Assembly (NCBI RefSeq): GCF_050624435.1
Contig: NW_027459171.1
Coordinates: 35,160 to 99,159 of the forward strand
Origin: Tenrec ecaudatus
Lineage: Eukaryota; Chordata; Mammalia; Afrosoricida; Tenrecidae
Direction of reading: 5' to 3'
Length of the DNA stretch: 64,000 nt
In this document: positions 12,153 to 26,407 of the stretch, piece by piece
How the letters are laid out: the number at the start of each line of letters is the position of its first letter
Position numbering within the stretch: position 1 is the stretch's first letter
The notes under the pieces: model-generated
Databases searched by the model: none
Seen by the model: only the letters and a program-made list of their open reading frames with translations
Told to the model about the DNA's origin: nothing
Program-made: the position numbers and the translations under genes

Positions 12153-14539
12153 GGTCTAACTGTATTCTCCTAACCTTAAACTTAACCCTAACCTAAGGCT
12201 CACCCTAAAGCAAGCCCTAACCATAACCGTATGTCTACCCTAAGGCTAACCCTAATCCTAACCCCAAATCGGATGTGAACATGCAGCTCCCCCTACAACT
12301 AACCTTACTCCTAACCGTCATTCTTCGCCTGAACCTAACTTAACTCTATCCCTCACCTTCAATCGATACCTCAATTTCACCGTTAATGTAAACCAATCCC
12401 TTAAACTAGAGAGAGAGCTTAACTTAACCTTAATGAAAACGGATGTAACACACAAACCGTAAGCCTGACCCCAACTCAACCTCGCACACTGTCTAACCCT
12501 CACACAAATATTAACCCCAACCCATATCTAAACAGTCAAGTTTACCATAAGCCTAAATGAGACAATAGGTTCGCTCATCCTTAAGCACTAAACCCTACTC
12601 TTACCTTCCACCTCACACTCACCCTACATTTGATCCTCAGACTTACCATAACCCGAATCCTCACACAGCCGTAACTCTAACGTGAACTCTAACTCTGTCC
12701 CTAAACATGCCCAAATGCCTGTACCTATGCCCGTCTAAAGTTACACCTAAACCGAAATCTTCTGTGCCACCATTTTGCAGCAGTTTAAAGAAGTACACTG
12801 GGAAAGATTTTTCTGCAAGGAAGAAACTGCAGGCGGCGTGCCTGAACTGAGAATATCATGCTGCACGCGCTCTTTGGCCTCAGATGCTACAAGTGCCATG
12901 AGTGGGCACTATAAAGAAACGGGACTTTACTTTCTCCGTGATCATCAACCTTTGTGGATTCTCTTTGTTCTAGACGCCTGAAATAAAGACAGTTGTCCTG
13001 AGTCACCTAAACCTCCACCGAGTGGTCTTAGTGAGTCGCGGGAACTTGCCAGTATCAGAGAATTCCGAAGAAGGCTGAACGTCCACAATTAAATGGTCAT
13101 TGCCCAGAAAGAAGCGCCAGCCGGATCAGCCTGGGAAACAAGCTTCCATTAGACAATGAAGATGTGAGAATCTGGTACGGCCACAGTTCATGGTTTCCAT
13201 AGATCCATGCAATTCCGTGTTGAATTTCAGTCTGAAAATGAAACCGCTGGAGCCTCTGTTCCGCAGGCCCTGGTGTAGCTCCCAGAGGCACAATGGTGCT
13301 CCTCTAGAATTTGGACGAAAAACGTTTTCACGGGAATAAGCAACCTTGATCAAGCCAGGTGGGTCTTGGAAAAACGAAAATGCTGCGTGTGCCTGGAATA
13401 CTGACAAGCACTCACCTGTGTCACTCTATGGCGCATTCAGCACAGGAATCTGCATCGATTGAGCCAAGACAAAGGAAAGTTCAGGGAGGCAGCACCCGTG
13501 TAGAAAAGCATTTGTTCTTCAAAGAGGAGGCCAATATTGTGAAACGACATACCCATGGCAAATAGTTTTCATCGGCAGTTTCATGGAGCAATATTGCGGG
13601 GAGAGAAAAGGCACCACCTGAGGGAGGCACGCTCCAAAAAACTACGTAGGGCAGGAGACGGGTCGGCCCCAGGCACTAGGGGTGTCGGGCCTCAACATTG
13701 TAAGCAGAGTTCACTGAAGTCCCTGAGTGAAGTTTTCTCCCGTGTCCTTCGTCTACGTTCTGAAAATTTACTCTGCGGTTTCTGATGACTCTGGGTTACG
13801 AACGGCCACCATTCACCGTTCTCCTTACACTCGTGCGTCTCCATCGACCTTACATGGTAAAACATTTCCTAACGAATAAGAAATCTTCCCATCGCAATGA
13901 CAATATGAGAGAATTGCCACCGGTGGATTTGCCGATGTGCCTATAAACATCTTCAGGCCATGAAGTAGTGAAGCACGGGAACCCAGGCGCTTCACCCTTT
14001 TTCCTAGACCAGTGAAACTTAAAGAGCCACTATTGACCTGTGAAACATGACGTTGCTGGAAGCATCAGTGTACAGAGGCATGGGAACCTCAAAGGAGTTT
14101 CTTCCGTGTGAAAATAACAACCAGGCTGAACTTCATGGCAGGGTTCCAGATTCCCAGGAATTCCACGGGCTGTATTGCTCAGAGATAGAACCTACTGCTT
14201 GGGGCACACTTAATCTGAAAAGCTTGCTGGACTCACGGCTTTCCCAAAGACCCAAGATTCTCAAAAAGCGAGCGTAAGTTTGACGGAAATACAAACTGCC
14301 GGTGGCGCCTTTTGACCTAGAAACCGGCAAGAAGCAAGATTTCCCTTAAACCATGAATCTCAGAAACATTGTGACAGTGAAGGAAAACCAGTGAGAGCAG
14401 ATGTACTTCCAATAATCCAACACTTAAATTAGACCTCATACCTAAATCCTATCCTAAAAACAACCCTAATCCTAACCCTAAACTAGGTGAAAAGCTAACC
14501 CTAGGTGTAAACTTAAACAGAGATGTAACCCTAAGACTA
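12153..14539 (+). repeat. Macrosatellite unit U6 (type A)
   Basis: U6 is 2387 bp. Type A is marked by a 9-bp longer gtggtcttagtgagtcg stretch (about 13023), gatgctacaag, and the ggtcggcccc variant. It lacks the 90-bp segment. Confidence 0.93.
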
Positions 14540-16901
14540 GGTCTAACTGTATTCTCCTAACCTTAAACTTAACCCTAATCTAAGGCTCACCCTAAAGCAA
14601 GCCCTAACCATAACCGTATGTCTACCCTAATCCTAACCCCAAATCTGATGTGAACATGCAGCTCCCCCTACAACTAACCTTACTCCTAACCGTCATTCTT
14701 CGCCTGAATCTAACTTAACTCTATCCCTCACCTTCAATCGATACCTCAATTTCACCGTTAATGTAAACGAATCCCTTAAACTAGAAAGAGAGCTAAACTT
14801 AACCTTAATGAAAACGGATGTAACACACAAACCGTAAGCCTGACCCCAACTCAACCTCGCACACTGTCTAACCCTCACACAAATATTAACCCCAACCCAT
14901 ATCTAAACAGTCAAGTTTACCATAAGCCTAAATGAGACAATAGGTTCGCTCATCCTTAAGCACTAAACCCTACTCTTACCTTCCACCTCACACTCACCCT
15001 ACATTTGATCCTCAGACTTACCACCTGAATCCTCACACAGCCGTAACTCTAACGTGAACTCTAACTCTTTCCCTAAACATGCCCAAATGCCTGTACCTAT
15101 GCCCGTCTAAAGTTAAACCTAAACCGAAATCTTCTGTGCCACCATTTTGCAGCAGTTTAAAGAAGTACACTGGGAAAGATTTTTCTGCAAGGAAGAAACT
15201 GCAGGCGGCGTGCCTGAATTGAGAATATCATGCTGCACGAGCTCTTAGGCCTCAGATGCTAGAAGTGCCATGAGTGGGCACTATAAAGAAACGGGTCTTT
15301 ACTTTCTCCATGATCATCAACCTTTGTGGATTCTCTTTGTTCTAGACGCCTGAAATAAAGACAGTTGTCCTGAGTCACCTAAACCTCCACCGAGTGAGGC
15401 GCGGGAACTTGCCGGTATCAGAGAATTCCCAAGAAGGCTGAACGTCCACAATTAAATGGTCATTGCCCAGAAAGAAGCGCCAGCCGGATCAGCCTGGGAA
15501 ACAAGCTTCCATTAGACAATGAAGATGTGAGAATCTGGTACGGCCACAGTTCACGGTTTCCATAGATCCATGCAATTCCGTGTTGAATTTCAGTCCGAAA
15601 ATGAAACCGCTGGAGCCTCTGTTCAGCAGGCCCTGGTGTAGCTCCCAGAGGCACAATGGTGCTCCTCTAGAATTTGGACGAAAAACGTTTTCACGGGAAT
15701 AAGCAACCTTGATCAAGCCAGGTGGGTCTTGGAAAAACGAAATTGCTGCGTGTGCCTGGAATACTGACAAGCACTCACCTGTGTCACTCTATGGCGCATT
15801 CAGCACAGGAATCTGCATCGATTGAGCCAAGACAAAGAAAGTTCAGAGAGGCAGCACCCGTGTAGAAAAGCATTTGTTCTTCAAAGAGGAGGCCAATATT
15901 GTGAAACGACATACCCATGGCAAATAGTTTTCATCGGCAGTTTCATGGAGCAATATTGCGGGGAGAGAAAAGGCACCACCTGAGGGAGGCACGCTCAAAA
16001 AAACTACGTAGGGCAGGAGACGGGTCGCCCCCAGGCACTAGGGGTGTCGGGCCTCAACATTGTAAGCAGAGTTCACTGAAGTCCCTGAGTGAAGTTTTCT
16101 CCGGTGTCTTTCGTCTACGTTCCTAAAATTTACTCTGCGGTTTCTGATGACGCTGGGTTACGAACGGCCACCATTCACCGTTCTCCTTACACTCGTGCGT
16201 CTCCATCGACCTTACATGGTAAAACATTTCCTAACGAATAAGAAATCTTCCCATCGCAATGACAATATGAGAGAATTGCCACCGGTGGATTTGCCGATGT
16301 GCCTATAAACATCTTCAGGCCATGAAGTAGTGAAGCACGGGAACCCAGGCGCTTCACCCTTTTTCCTAGACCAGTGAAACTTAAAGAGCCACTATTGACC
16401 TGTGAAACATGACGTTGCTGGAAGCATCAGTGTACAGAGGCATGGGAACCTCAAAGGAGTTTCTTCCGTGTGAAAATAACAACCAGGCTGAACTTCATGG
16501 CAGGGTTCCAGATTCCCAGGAATTCCACGGGCTGTATTGCTCAGAGATAGAACCTACTGCTTGGGGCACACTTAATCTGAAAAGCTTGCTGGACTCACGG
16601 CTTTCCCAAAGACCCAAGATTCTCAAAGAGCGAGCGTAAGTTTGACGGAAATACAAACTGCCGGTGGCGCCTTTTGACCTAGAAACCGGCAAGAAGCAAG
16701 ATTTCCCTTAAACCATGAATCTCAGAAACATTGTGACAGTGAAGGAAAACCAGTGAGAGCAGATGTACTTCCAATAATCCAACACTTAAATTAGACCTCA
16801 TACCTAAATCCTATCCTAAAAACAACCCTAATCCTAACCCTAAACTAGGTGAAAAGCTAACCCTACGTGTAAACCTAAACAGAGATGTAACCCTAAGACT
16901 A
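14540..16901 (+). repeat. Macrosatellite unit U7 (type B)
   Basis: U7 is 2362 bp with the type-B markers. It has a small private deletion in the telomere-like block near 15021 (ttaccacctgaatcc). Confidence 0.93.
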
Positions 16902-19288
16902 GGTCTAACTGTATTCTCCTAACCTTAAACTTAACCCTAACCTAAGGCTCACCCTAAAGCAAGCCCTAACCATAACCGTATGTCTACCCTAAGGCTAACC
17001 CTAATCCTAACCCCAAATTGGATGTGAACATGCAGCTCCCACTACAACTAACCTTACTCCTAACCGTCATTCTTCGCCTGAACCTAACTTAACTCTATCC
17101 CTCACCTTCAATCGATACCTCAATTTCACCGTTAATGTAAACCAATCCCTTAAACTAGAGAGAGAGCTTAACTTAACCTTAATGAAAACGGATGTAACAC
17201 ACAAACCGTAAGCCTGACCCCAAATCAAACTCGCACACTGTCTAACCCTCACACAAATATTAACCCCAACCCATATCTAAACAGTCAAGTTTACCATAAG
17301 CCTAAATGAGACAATAGGTTCGCTCATCCTTAAGCACTAAACCCTACTCTTACCTTCCACCTCACACTCACCCTACATTTGATCCTCAGACTTACCATAA
17401 CCCGAATCCTCACACAGCCGTAACTCTAACGTGAACTCTAACTCTGTCCCTAAACATGCCCAAATGCCTGTACCTATGCCCGTCTAAAGTTACACCTAAA
17501 CCGAAATCTTCTGTGCCACCATTTTGCAGCAGTTTAAAGAAGTACACTGGGAAAGATTTTTCTGCAAGGAAGAAACTGCAGGCGGCGTGCCTGAACTGAG
17601 AATATCATGCTGCACGCGCTCTTTGGCCTCAGATGCTACAAGTGCCATCAGTGGGCACTATAAAGAAACGGGACTTTACTTTCTCCGTGATCATCAACCT
17701 TTGTGGATTCTCTTTGTTCTAGACGCCTGAAATAAAGACAGTTGTCCTGAGTCACCTAAACCTCCACCGAGTGGTCTTAGTGAGTCGCGGGAACTTGCCA
17801 GTATCAGAGAATTCCGAAGAAGGCTGAACGTCCACAATTAAATGGTCATTGCCCAGAAAGAAGCGCCAGCCGGATCAGCCTGGGAAACAAGCTTCCATTA
17901 GACAATGAAGATGTGAGAATCTGGTACGGCCACAGTTCATGGTTTCCATAGATCCATGCAATTCCGTGTTGAATTTCAGTCCGAAAATGAAACCGCTGGA
18001 GCCTCTGTTCCGCAGGCCCTGGTGTAGCTCCCAGAGGCACAATGGTGCTCCTCTAGAATTTGGACGAAAAACGTTTTCACGGGAATAAGCAACCTTGATC
18101 AAGCCAGGTGGGTCTTGGAAAAACGAAAATGCTGCGTGTGCCTGGAATACTGACAAGCACTCACCTGTGTCACTCTATGGCGCATTCAGCACAGGAATCT
18201 GCATCGATTGAGCCAAGACAAAGGAAAGTTCAGGGAGGCAGCACCCGTGTAGAAAAGCATTTGTTCTTCAAAGAGGAGGCCAATATTGTGAAACGACATA
18301 CCCATGGCAAATAGTTTTCATCGGCAGTTTCATGGAGCAATATTGCGGGGAGAGAATAGGCACCACCTGAGGGAGGCACGCTCAAAAAAACTACGTAGGG
18401 CAGGAGACGGGTCGCCCCCAGGCACTAGGGGTGTCGGGCCTCAACATTGTAAGCAGAGTTCACTGAAGTCCCTGAGTGAAGTTTTCTCCCGTGTCCTTCG
18501 TCTACGTTCCGAAAATTTACTCTGCGGTTTCTGATGACTCTGGGTTACGAACGGCCACCATTCACCGTTCTCCTTACACTCGTGCGTCTCCATCGACCTT
18601 ACATGGTAAAACATTTCCTAACGAATAAGAAATCTTCCCATCGCAATGACAATATGAGAGAATTGCCACCGGTGGATTTGCCGATGTGCCTATAAACATC
18701 TTCAGGCCATGAAGTAGTGAAGCACGGGAACCCAGGCGCTTCACCCTTTTTCCTAGACCAGTGAAACTTAAAGAGCCACTATTGACCTGTGAAACATGAC
18801 GTTGCTGGAAGCATCAGTGTACAGAGGCATGGGAACCTCAAAGGAGTTTCTTCCGTGTGAAAATAACAACCAGGCTGAACTTCATGGCAGGTTTCCAGAT
18901 TCCCAGGAATTCCACGGGCTGTATTGCTCAGAGATAGAACCTACTGCTTGGGGCACACTTAATCTGAAAAGCTTGCTGGACTCACGGCTTTCCCAAAGAC
19001 CCAAGATTCTCAAAGAGCGAGCGTAAGTTTGACGGAAATACAAACTGCCGGTGGCGCCTTTTGACCTAGAAACCGGCAAGAAGCAAGATTTCCCTTAAAC
19101 CATGAATCTCAGAAACATTGTGACAGTGAAGGAAAACCAGTGAGAGCAGATGTACTTCCAATAATCCAACACTTAAATTAGACCTCATACCTAAATCCTA
19201 TCCTAAAAACAACCCTAATCCTAACCCTAAACTAGGTGAAAAGCTAACCCTAGGTGTAAACTTAAACAGAGATGTAACCCTAAGACTA
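16902..19288 (+). repeat. Macrosatellite unit U8 (type A)
   Basis: U8 is 2387 bp with type-A markers including the 9-bp longer stretch at about 17772, but it keeps ggtcgccccc where other type-A units have ggtcggcccc. U7+U8 repeats the U5+U6 pair. Confidence 0.93.
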
Positions 19289-21653
19289 GGTCTATCTGTA
19301 TTCTCCTAACCTTAAACTTAACCCTAATCTAAGGCTCACCCTAAAGCAAGCCCTAACCATAACCGTATGTCTACCCTAATCCTAACCCCAAATCTGATGT
19401 GAACATGCAGCTCCCCCTACAACTAACCTTACTCCTAACCGTCATTCTTCGCCTGAATCTAACTTAACTCTATCCCTCACCTTCAATCGATACCTCAATT
19501 TCACCGTTAATGTAAACGAATCCCTTAAACTAGAAAGAGAGCTAAACTTAACCTTAATGAAAACGGATGTAACACACAAACCGTAAGCCTGACCCCAACT
19601 CAACCTCGCACACTGTCTAACCCTCACACAAATATTAACCCCAACCCATATCTAAACAGTCAAGTTTACCATAAGCCTAAATGAGACAATAGGTTCGCTC
19701 ATCCTTAAGCACTAAACCCTACTCTTACCTTCAACCTCACACTCACCCTACATTTGATCCTCAGACTTACCATAACCCGAATCCTCACACAGCCGTAACT
19801 CTAACGTGAACTCTAACTCTGTCCCTAAACATGCCCAAATGCCTGTACCTATGCCCGTCTAAAGTTAAACCTAAACCGAAATCTTCTGTGCCACCATTTT
19901 GCAGCAGTTTAAAGAAGTACACTGGGAAAGATTTTTCTGCAAGGAAGAAACTGCAGGCGGCGTGCCTGAACTGAGAATATCATGCTGCACGAGCTCTTAG
20001 GACTCAGATGCTAGAAGTGCCATGAGTGGGCACTATAAAGAAACGGGTCTTTACTTTCTCCATGATCATCAACCTTTGTGGATTCTCTTTGTTCTAGACG
20101 CCTGAAATAAAGACAGTTGTCCTGAGTCACCTAAACCTCCACCGAGTGAGGCGCGGGAACTTGCCGGTATCAGAGAATTCCCAAGAAGGCTGAACGTCCA
20201 CAATTAAATGGTCATTGCCCAGAAAGAAGCGCCAGCCGGATCAGCCTGGGAAACAAGCTTCCATTAGACAATGAAGATGTGAGAATCTGGTACGGCCACA
20301 GTTCACGGTTTCCATAGATCCATGCAATTCCGTGTTGAATTTCAGTCCGAAAATGAAACCGCTGGAGCCTCTGTTCAGCAGGCCCTGGTGTAGCTCCCAG
20401 AGGCACAATGGTGCTCCTCTAGAATTTGGACGAAAAACGTTTTCACGGGAATAAGCAACCTTGATCAAGCCAGGTGGGTCTTGGAAAAACGAAATTGCTG
20501 CGTGTGCCTGGAATACTGACAAGCACTCACCTGTGTCACTCTATGGCGCATTCAGCACAGGAATCTGCATCGATTGAGCCAAGACAAAGAAAGTTCAGAG
20601 AGGCAGCACCCGTGTAGAAAAGCATTTGTTCTTCAAAGAGGAGGCCAATATTGTGAAACGACATACCCATGGCAAATAGTTTTCATCGGCAGTTTCATGG
20701 AGCAATATTGCGGGGAGAGAAAAGGCACCACCTGAGGGAGGCACGCTCAAAAAAACTACGTAGGGCAGGAGACGGGTCGCCCCCAGGCACTAGGGGTGTC
20801 GGGCCTCAACATTGTAAGCAGAGTTCACTGAAGTCCCTGAGTGAAGTTTTCTCCGGTGTCTTTCGTCTACGTTCCTAAAATTTACTCTGCGGTTTCTGAT
20901 GACGCTGGGTTACGAACGGCCACCAGTCACCGTTCTCCTTACACTCGTGCGTCTCCATCGACCTTACATGGTAAAACATTTCCTAACGAATAAGAAATCT
21001 TCCCATCGCAATGACAATATGAGAGAATTGCCACCGGTGGATTTGCCGATGTGCCTATAAACATCTTCAGGCCATGAAGTAGTGAAGCACGGGAACCCAG
21101 GCGCTTCACCCTTTTTCCTAGACCAGTGAAACTTAAAGAGCCACTATTGACCTGTGAAACATGACGTTGCTGGAAGCATCAGTGTACAGAGGCATGGGAA
21201 CCTCAAAGGAGTTTCTTCCGTGTGAAAATAACAACCAGGCTGAACTTCATGGCAGGGTTCCAGATTCCCAGGAATTCCACGGGCTGTATTGCTCAGAGAT
21301 AGAACCTACTGCTTGGGGCACACTTAATCTGAAAAGCTTGCTGGACTCACGGCTTTCCCAAAGACCCAAGATTCTCAAAGAGCGAGCGTAAGTTTGACGG
21401 AAATACAAACTGCCGGTGGCGCCTTTTGACCTAGAAACCGGCAAGAAGCAAGATTTCCCTTAAACCATGAATCTCAGAAACATTGTGACAGTGAAGGAAA
21501 ACCAGTGAGAGCAGATGTACTTCCAATAATCCAACACTTAAATTAGACCTCATACCTAAATCCTATCCTAAAAACAACCCTAATCCTAACCCTAAACTAG
21601 GTGAAAAGCTAACCCTACGTGTAAACCTAAACAGAGATGTAACCCTAAGACTA
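19289..21653 (+). repeat. Macrosatellite unit U9 (type B)
   Basis: U9 is 2365 bp with type-B markers. It has a rare ccaccagtcacc variant at about 20920, shared only with U16. Confidence 0.93.
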
Positions 21654-24020
21654 GGTCTAACTGTATTCTCCTAACCTTAAACTTAACCCTAACCTAAGGC
21701 TCACCCTAAAGCAAGCCCTAACCATAACCGTATGTCTACCCTAATCCTAACCCCAAATCTGATGTGAACATGCAGCTCCCCCTACAACTAACCTTACTCC
21801 TAACCGTCATTCTTCGCCTGAATCTAACTTAACTCTATCCCTCACCTTCAATCGATACCTCAATTTCACCGTTAATGTAAACGAATCCCTTAAACTAGAA
21901 AGAGAGCTAAACTTAACCTTAATGAAAACGGATGTAACACACAAACCGTAAGCCTGACCCCAACTCAACCTCGCACACTGTCTAACCCTCACACAAATAT
22001 TAACCCCAACCCATATCTAAACAGTCAAGTTTACCATAAGCCTAAATGAGACAATAGGTTCGCTCATCCTTAAGCACTAAACCCTACTCTTACCTTCCAC
22101 CTCACACTCACCCTACATTTGATCCTCAGACTTACCATAACCTGAATCCTCACACAGCCGTAACTCTAACGTGAACTCTAACTCTTTCCCTAAACATGCC
22201 CAAATGCCTGTACCTATGCCCGTCTAAAGTTAAACCTAAACCGAAATCTTCTGTGCCACCATTTTGCAGCAGTTTAAAGAAGTACACTGGGAAAGATTTT
22301 TCTGCAAGGAAGAAACTGCAGGCGGCGTGCCTGAACTGAGAATATCATGCTGCACGAGCTCTTAGGCCTCAGATGCTAGAAGTGCCATGAGTGGGCACTA
22401 TAAAGAAACGGGTCTTTACTTTCTCCATGATCATCAACCTTTGTGGATTCTCTTTGTTCTAGACGCCTGAAATAAAAACAGTTGTCCTGAGTCACCTAAA
22501 CCTCCACCGAGTGAGGCGCGGGAACTTGCCGGTATCAGAGAATTCCCAAGAAGGCTGAACGTCCACAATTAAATGGTCATTGCCCAGAAAGAAGCGCCAG
22601 CCGGATCAGCCTGGGAAACAAGCTTCCATTAGACAATGAAGATGTGAGAATCTGGTACGGCCACAGTTCACGGTTTCCATAGATCCATGCAATTCCGTGT
22701 TGAATTTCAGTCCGAAAATGAAACCGCTGGAGCCTCTGTTCAGCAGGCCCTGGTGTAGCTCCCAGAGGCACAATGGTGCTCCTCTAGAATTTGGACGAAA
22801 AACGTTTTCACGGGAATAAGCAACCTTGATCAAGCCAGGTGGGTCTTGGAAAAACGAAATTGCTGCGTGTGCCTGGAATACTGACAAGCACTCACCTGTG
22901 TCACTCTATGGCGCATTCAGCACAGGAATCTGCATCGATTGAGCCAAGACAAAGAAAGTTCAGAGAGGCAGCACCCGTGTAGAAAAGCATTTGTTCTTCA
23001 AAGAGGAGGCCAATATTGTGAAACGACATACCCATGGCAAATAGTTTTCATCGGCAGTTTCATGGAGCAATATTGCGGGGAGAGAAAAGGCACCACCTGA
23101 GGGAGGCACGCTCAAAAAAACTACGTAGGGCAGGAGACGGGTCGCCCCCAGGCACTAGGGGTGTCGGGCCTCAACATTGTAAGCAGAGTTCACTGAAGTC
23201 CCTGAGTGAAGTTTTCTCCGGTGTCTTTCGTCTACGTTCCTAAAATTTACTCTGCGGTTTCTGATGACGCTGGGTTACGAACGGCCACCATTCACCGTTC
23301 TCCTTACACTCGTGCGTCTCCATCGACCTTACATGGTAAAACATTTCCTAACGAATAAGAAATCTTCCCATCGCAATGACAATATGAGAGAATTGCCACC
23401 GGTGGATTTGCCGATGTGCCTATAAACATCTTCAGGCCATGAAGTAGTGAAGCACGGGTTAACCCAGGCGCTTCACCCTTTTTCCTAGACCAGTGAAACT
23501 TAAAGAGCCACTATTGACCTGTGAAACATGACGTTGCTGGAAGCATCAGTGTACAGAGGCATGGGAACCTCAAAGGAGTTTCTTCCGTGTGAAAATAACA
23601 ACCAGGCTGAACTTCATGGCAGGTTTCCAGATTCCCAGGAATTCCACGGGCTGTATTGCTCAGAGATAGAACCTACTGCTTGGGGCACACTTAATCTGAA
23701 AAGCTTGCTGGACTCACGGCTTTCCCAAAGACCCAAGATTCTCAAAGAGCGAGCGTAAGTTTGACGGAAATACAAACTGCCGGTGGCGCCTTTTGACCTA
23801 GAAACCGGCAAGAAGCAAGATTTCCCTTAAACCATGAATCTCAGAAACATTGTGACAGTGAAGGAAAACCAGTGAGAGCAGATGTACTTCCAATAATCCA
23901 ACACTTAAATTAGACCTCATACCTAAATCCTATCCTAAAAACAACCCTAATCCTAACCCTAAACTAGGTGAAAAGCTAACCCTACGTGTAAACCTAAACA
24001 GAGATGTAACCCTAAGACTA
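21654..24020 (+). repeat. Macrosatellite unit U10 (type B)
   Basis: U10 is 2367 bp with type-B markers. It carries gaaataaaaacag near 22470 (other units have gaaataaagacag), shared only with U13 and U14. It has a private TT insertion at about 23459. Confidence 0.93.
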
Positions 24021-26407
24021 GGTCTAACTGTATTCTCCTAACCTTAAACTTAACCCTAACCTAAGGCTCACCCTAAAGCAAGCCCTAACCATAACCGTAT
24101 GTCTACCCTAAGGCTAACCCTAATCCTAACCCCAAATCGGATGTGAACATGCAGCTCCCACTACAACTAACCTTACTCCTAACCGTCATTCTTCGCCTGA
24201 ACCTAACTTAACTCTATCCCTCACCTTCAATCGATACCTCAATTTCACCGTTAATGTAAACCAATCCCTTAAACTAGAGAGAGAGCTTAACTTAACCTTA
24301 ATGAAAACGGATGTAACACACAAACCGTAAGCCTGACCCCAAATCAAACTCGCACACTGTCTAACCCTCACACAAATATTAACCCCAACCCATATCTAAA
24401 CAGTCAAGTTTACCATAAGCCTAAATGAGACAATAGGTTCGCTCATCCTTAAGCACTAAACCCTACTCTTACCTTCCACCTCACACTCACCCTACATTTG
24501 ATCCTCAGACTTACCATAACCCGAATCCTCACACAGCCGTAACTCTAACGTGAACTCTAACTCTGTCCCTAAACATGCCCAAATGCCTGTACCTATGCCC
24601 GTCTAAAGTTACACCTAAACCGAAATCTTCTGTGCCACCATTTTGCAGCAGTTTAAAGAAGTACACTGGGAAAGATTTTTCTGCAAGGAAGAAACTGCAG
24701 GCGGCGTGCCTGAACTGAGAATATCATGCTGCACGCGCTCTTTGGCCTCAGATGCTACAAGTGCCATGAGTGGGCACTATAAAGAAACGGGACTTTACTT
24801 TCTCCGTGATCATCAACCTTTGTGGATTCTCTTTGTTCTAGACGCCTGAAATAAAGACAGTTGTCCTGAGTCACCTAAACCTCCACCGAGTGGTCTTAGT
24901 GAGTCGCGGGAACTTGCCAGTATCAGAGAATTCCGAAGAAGGCTGAACGTCCACAATTAAATGGTCATTGCCCAGAAAGAAGCGCCAGCCGGATCAGCCT
25001 GGGAAACAAGCTTCCATTAGACAATGAAGATGTGAGAATCTGGTACGGCCACAGTTCATGGTTTCCATAGATCCATGCAATTCCGTGTTGAATTTCAGTC
25101 CGAAAATGAAACCGCTGGAGCCTCTGTTCCGCAGGCCCTGGTGTAGCTCCCAGAGGCACAATGGTGCTCCTCTAGAATTTGGACGAAAAACGTTTTCACG
25201 GGAATAAGCAACCTTGATCAAGCCAGGTGGGTCTTGGAAAAACGAAAATGCTGCGTGTGCCTGGAATACTGACAAGCACTCACCTGTGTCACTCTATGGC
25301 GCATTCAGCACAGGAATCTGCATCGATTGAGCCAAGACAAAGGAAAGTTCAGGGAGGCAGCACCCGTGTAGAAAAGCATTTGTTCTTCAAAGAGGAGGCC
25401 AATATTGTGAAACGACATACCCATGGCAAATAGTTTTCATCGGCAGTTTCATGGAGCAATATTGCGGGGAGAGAAAAGGCACCACCTGAGGGAGGCACGC
25501 TCCAAAAAACTACGTAGGGCAGGAGACGGGTCGGCCCCAGGCACTAGGGGTGTCGGGCCTCAACATTGTAAGCAGAGTTCACTGAAGTCCCTGAGTGAAG
25601 TTTTCTCCCGTGTCCTTCGTCTACGTTCTGAAAATTTACTCTGCGGTTTCTGATGACTCTGGGTTACGAACGGCCACCATTCACCGTTCTCCTTACACTC
25701 GTGCGTCTCCATCGACCTTACATGGTAAAACATTTCCTAACGAATAAGAAATCTTCCCATCGCAATGACAATATGAGAGAATTGCCACCGGTGGATTTGC
25801 CGATGTGCCTATAAACATCTTCAAGCCATGAAGTAGTGAAGCACGGGAACCCAGGCGCTTCACCCTTTTTCCTAGACCAGTGAAACTTAAAGAGCCACTA
25901 TTGACCTGTGAAACATGACGTTGCTGGAAGCATCAGTGTACAGAGGCATGGGAACCTCAAAGGAGTTTCTTCCGTGTGAAAATAACAACCAGGCTGAACT
26001 TCATGGCAGGGTTCCAGATTCCCAGGAATTCCACGGGCTGTATTGCTCAGAGATAGAACCTACTGCTTGGGGCACACTTAATCTGAAAAGCTTGCTGGAC
26101 TCACGGCTTTCCCAAAGACCCAAGATTCTCAAAGAGCGAGCGTAAGTTTGACGGAAATACAAACTGCCGGTGGCGCCTTTTGACCTAGAAACCGGCAAGA
26201 AGCAAGATTTCCCTTAAACCATGAATCTCAGAAACATTGTGACAGTGAAGGAAAACCAGTGAGAGCAGATGTACTTCCAATAATCCAACACTTAAATTAG
26301 ACCTCATACCTAAATCCTATCCTAAAAACAACCCTAATCCTAACCCTAAACTAGGTGAAAAGCTAACCCTACGTGTAAACCTAAACAGAGATGTAACCCT
26401 AAGACTA
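24021..26407 (+). repeat. Macrosatellite unit U11 (type A)
   Basis: U11 is 2387 bp with the full type-A marker set. It has a private cttcaagcc variant near 25820. Confidence 0.93.
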
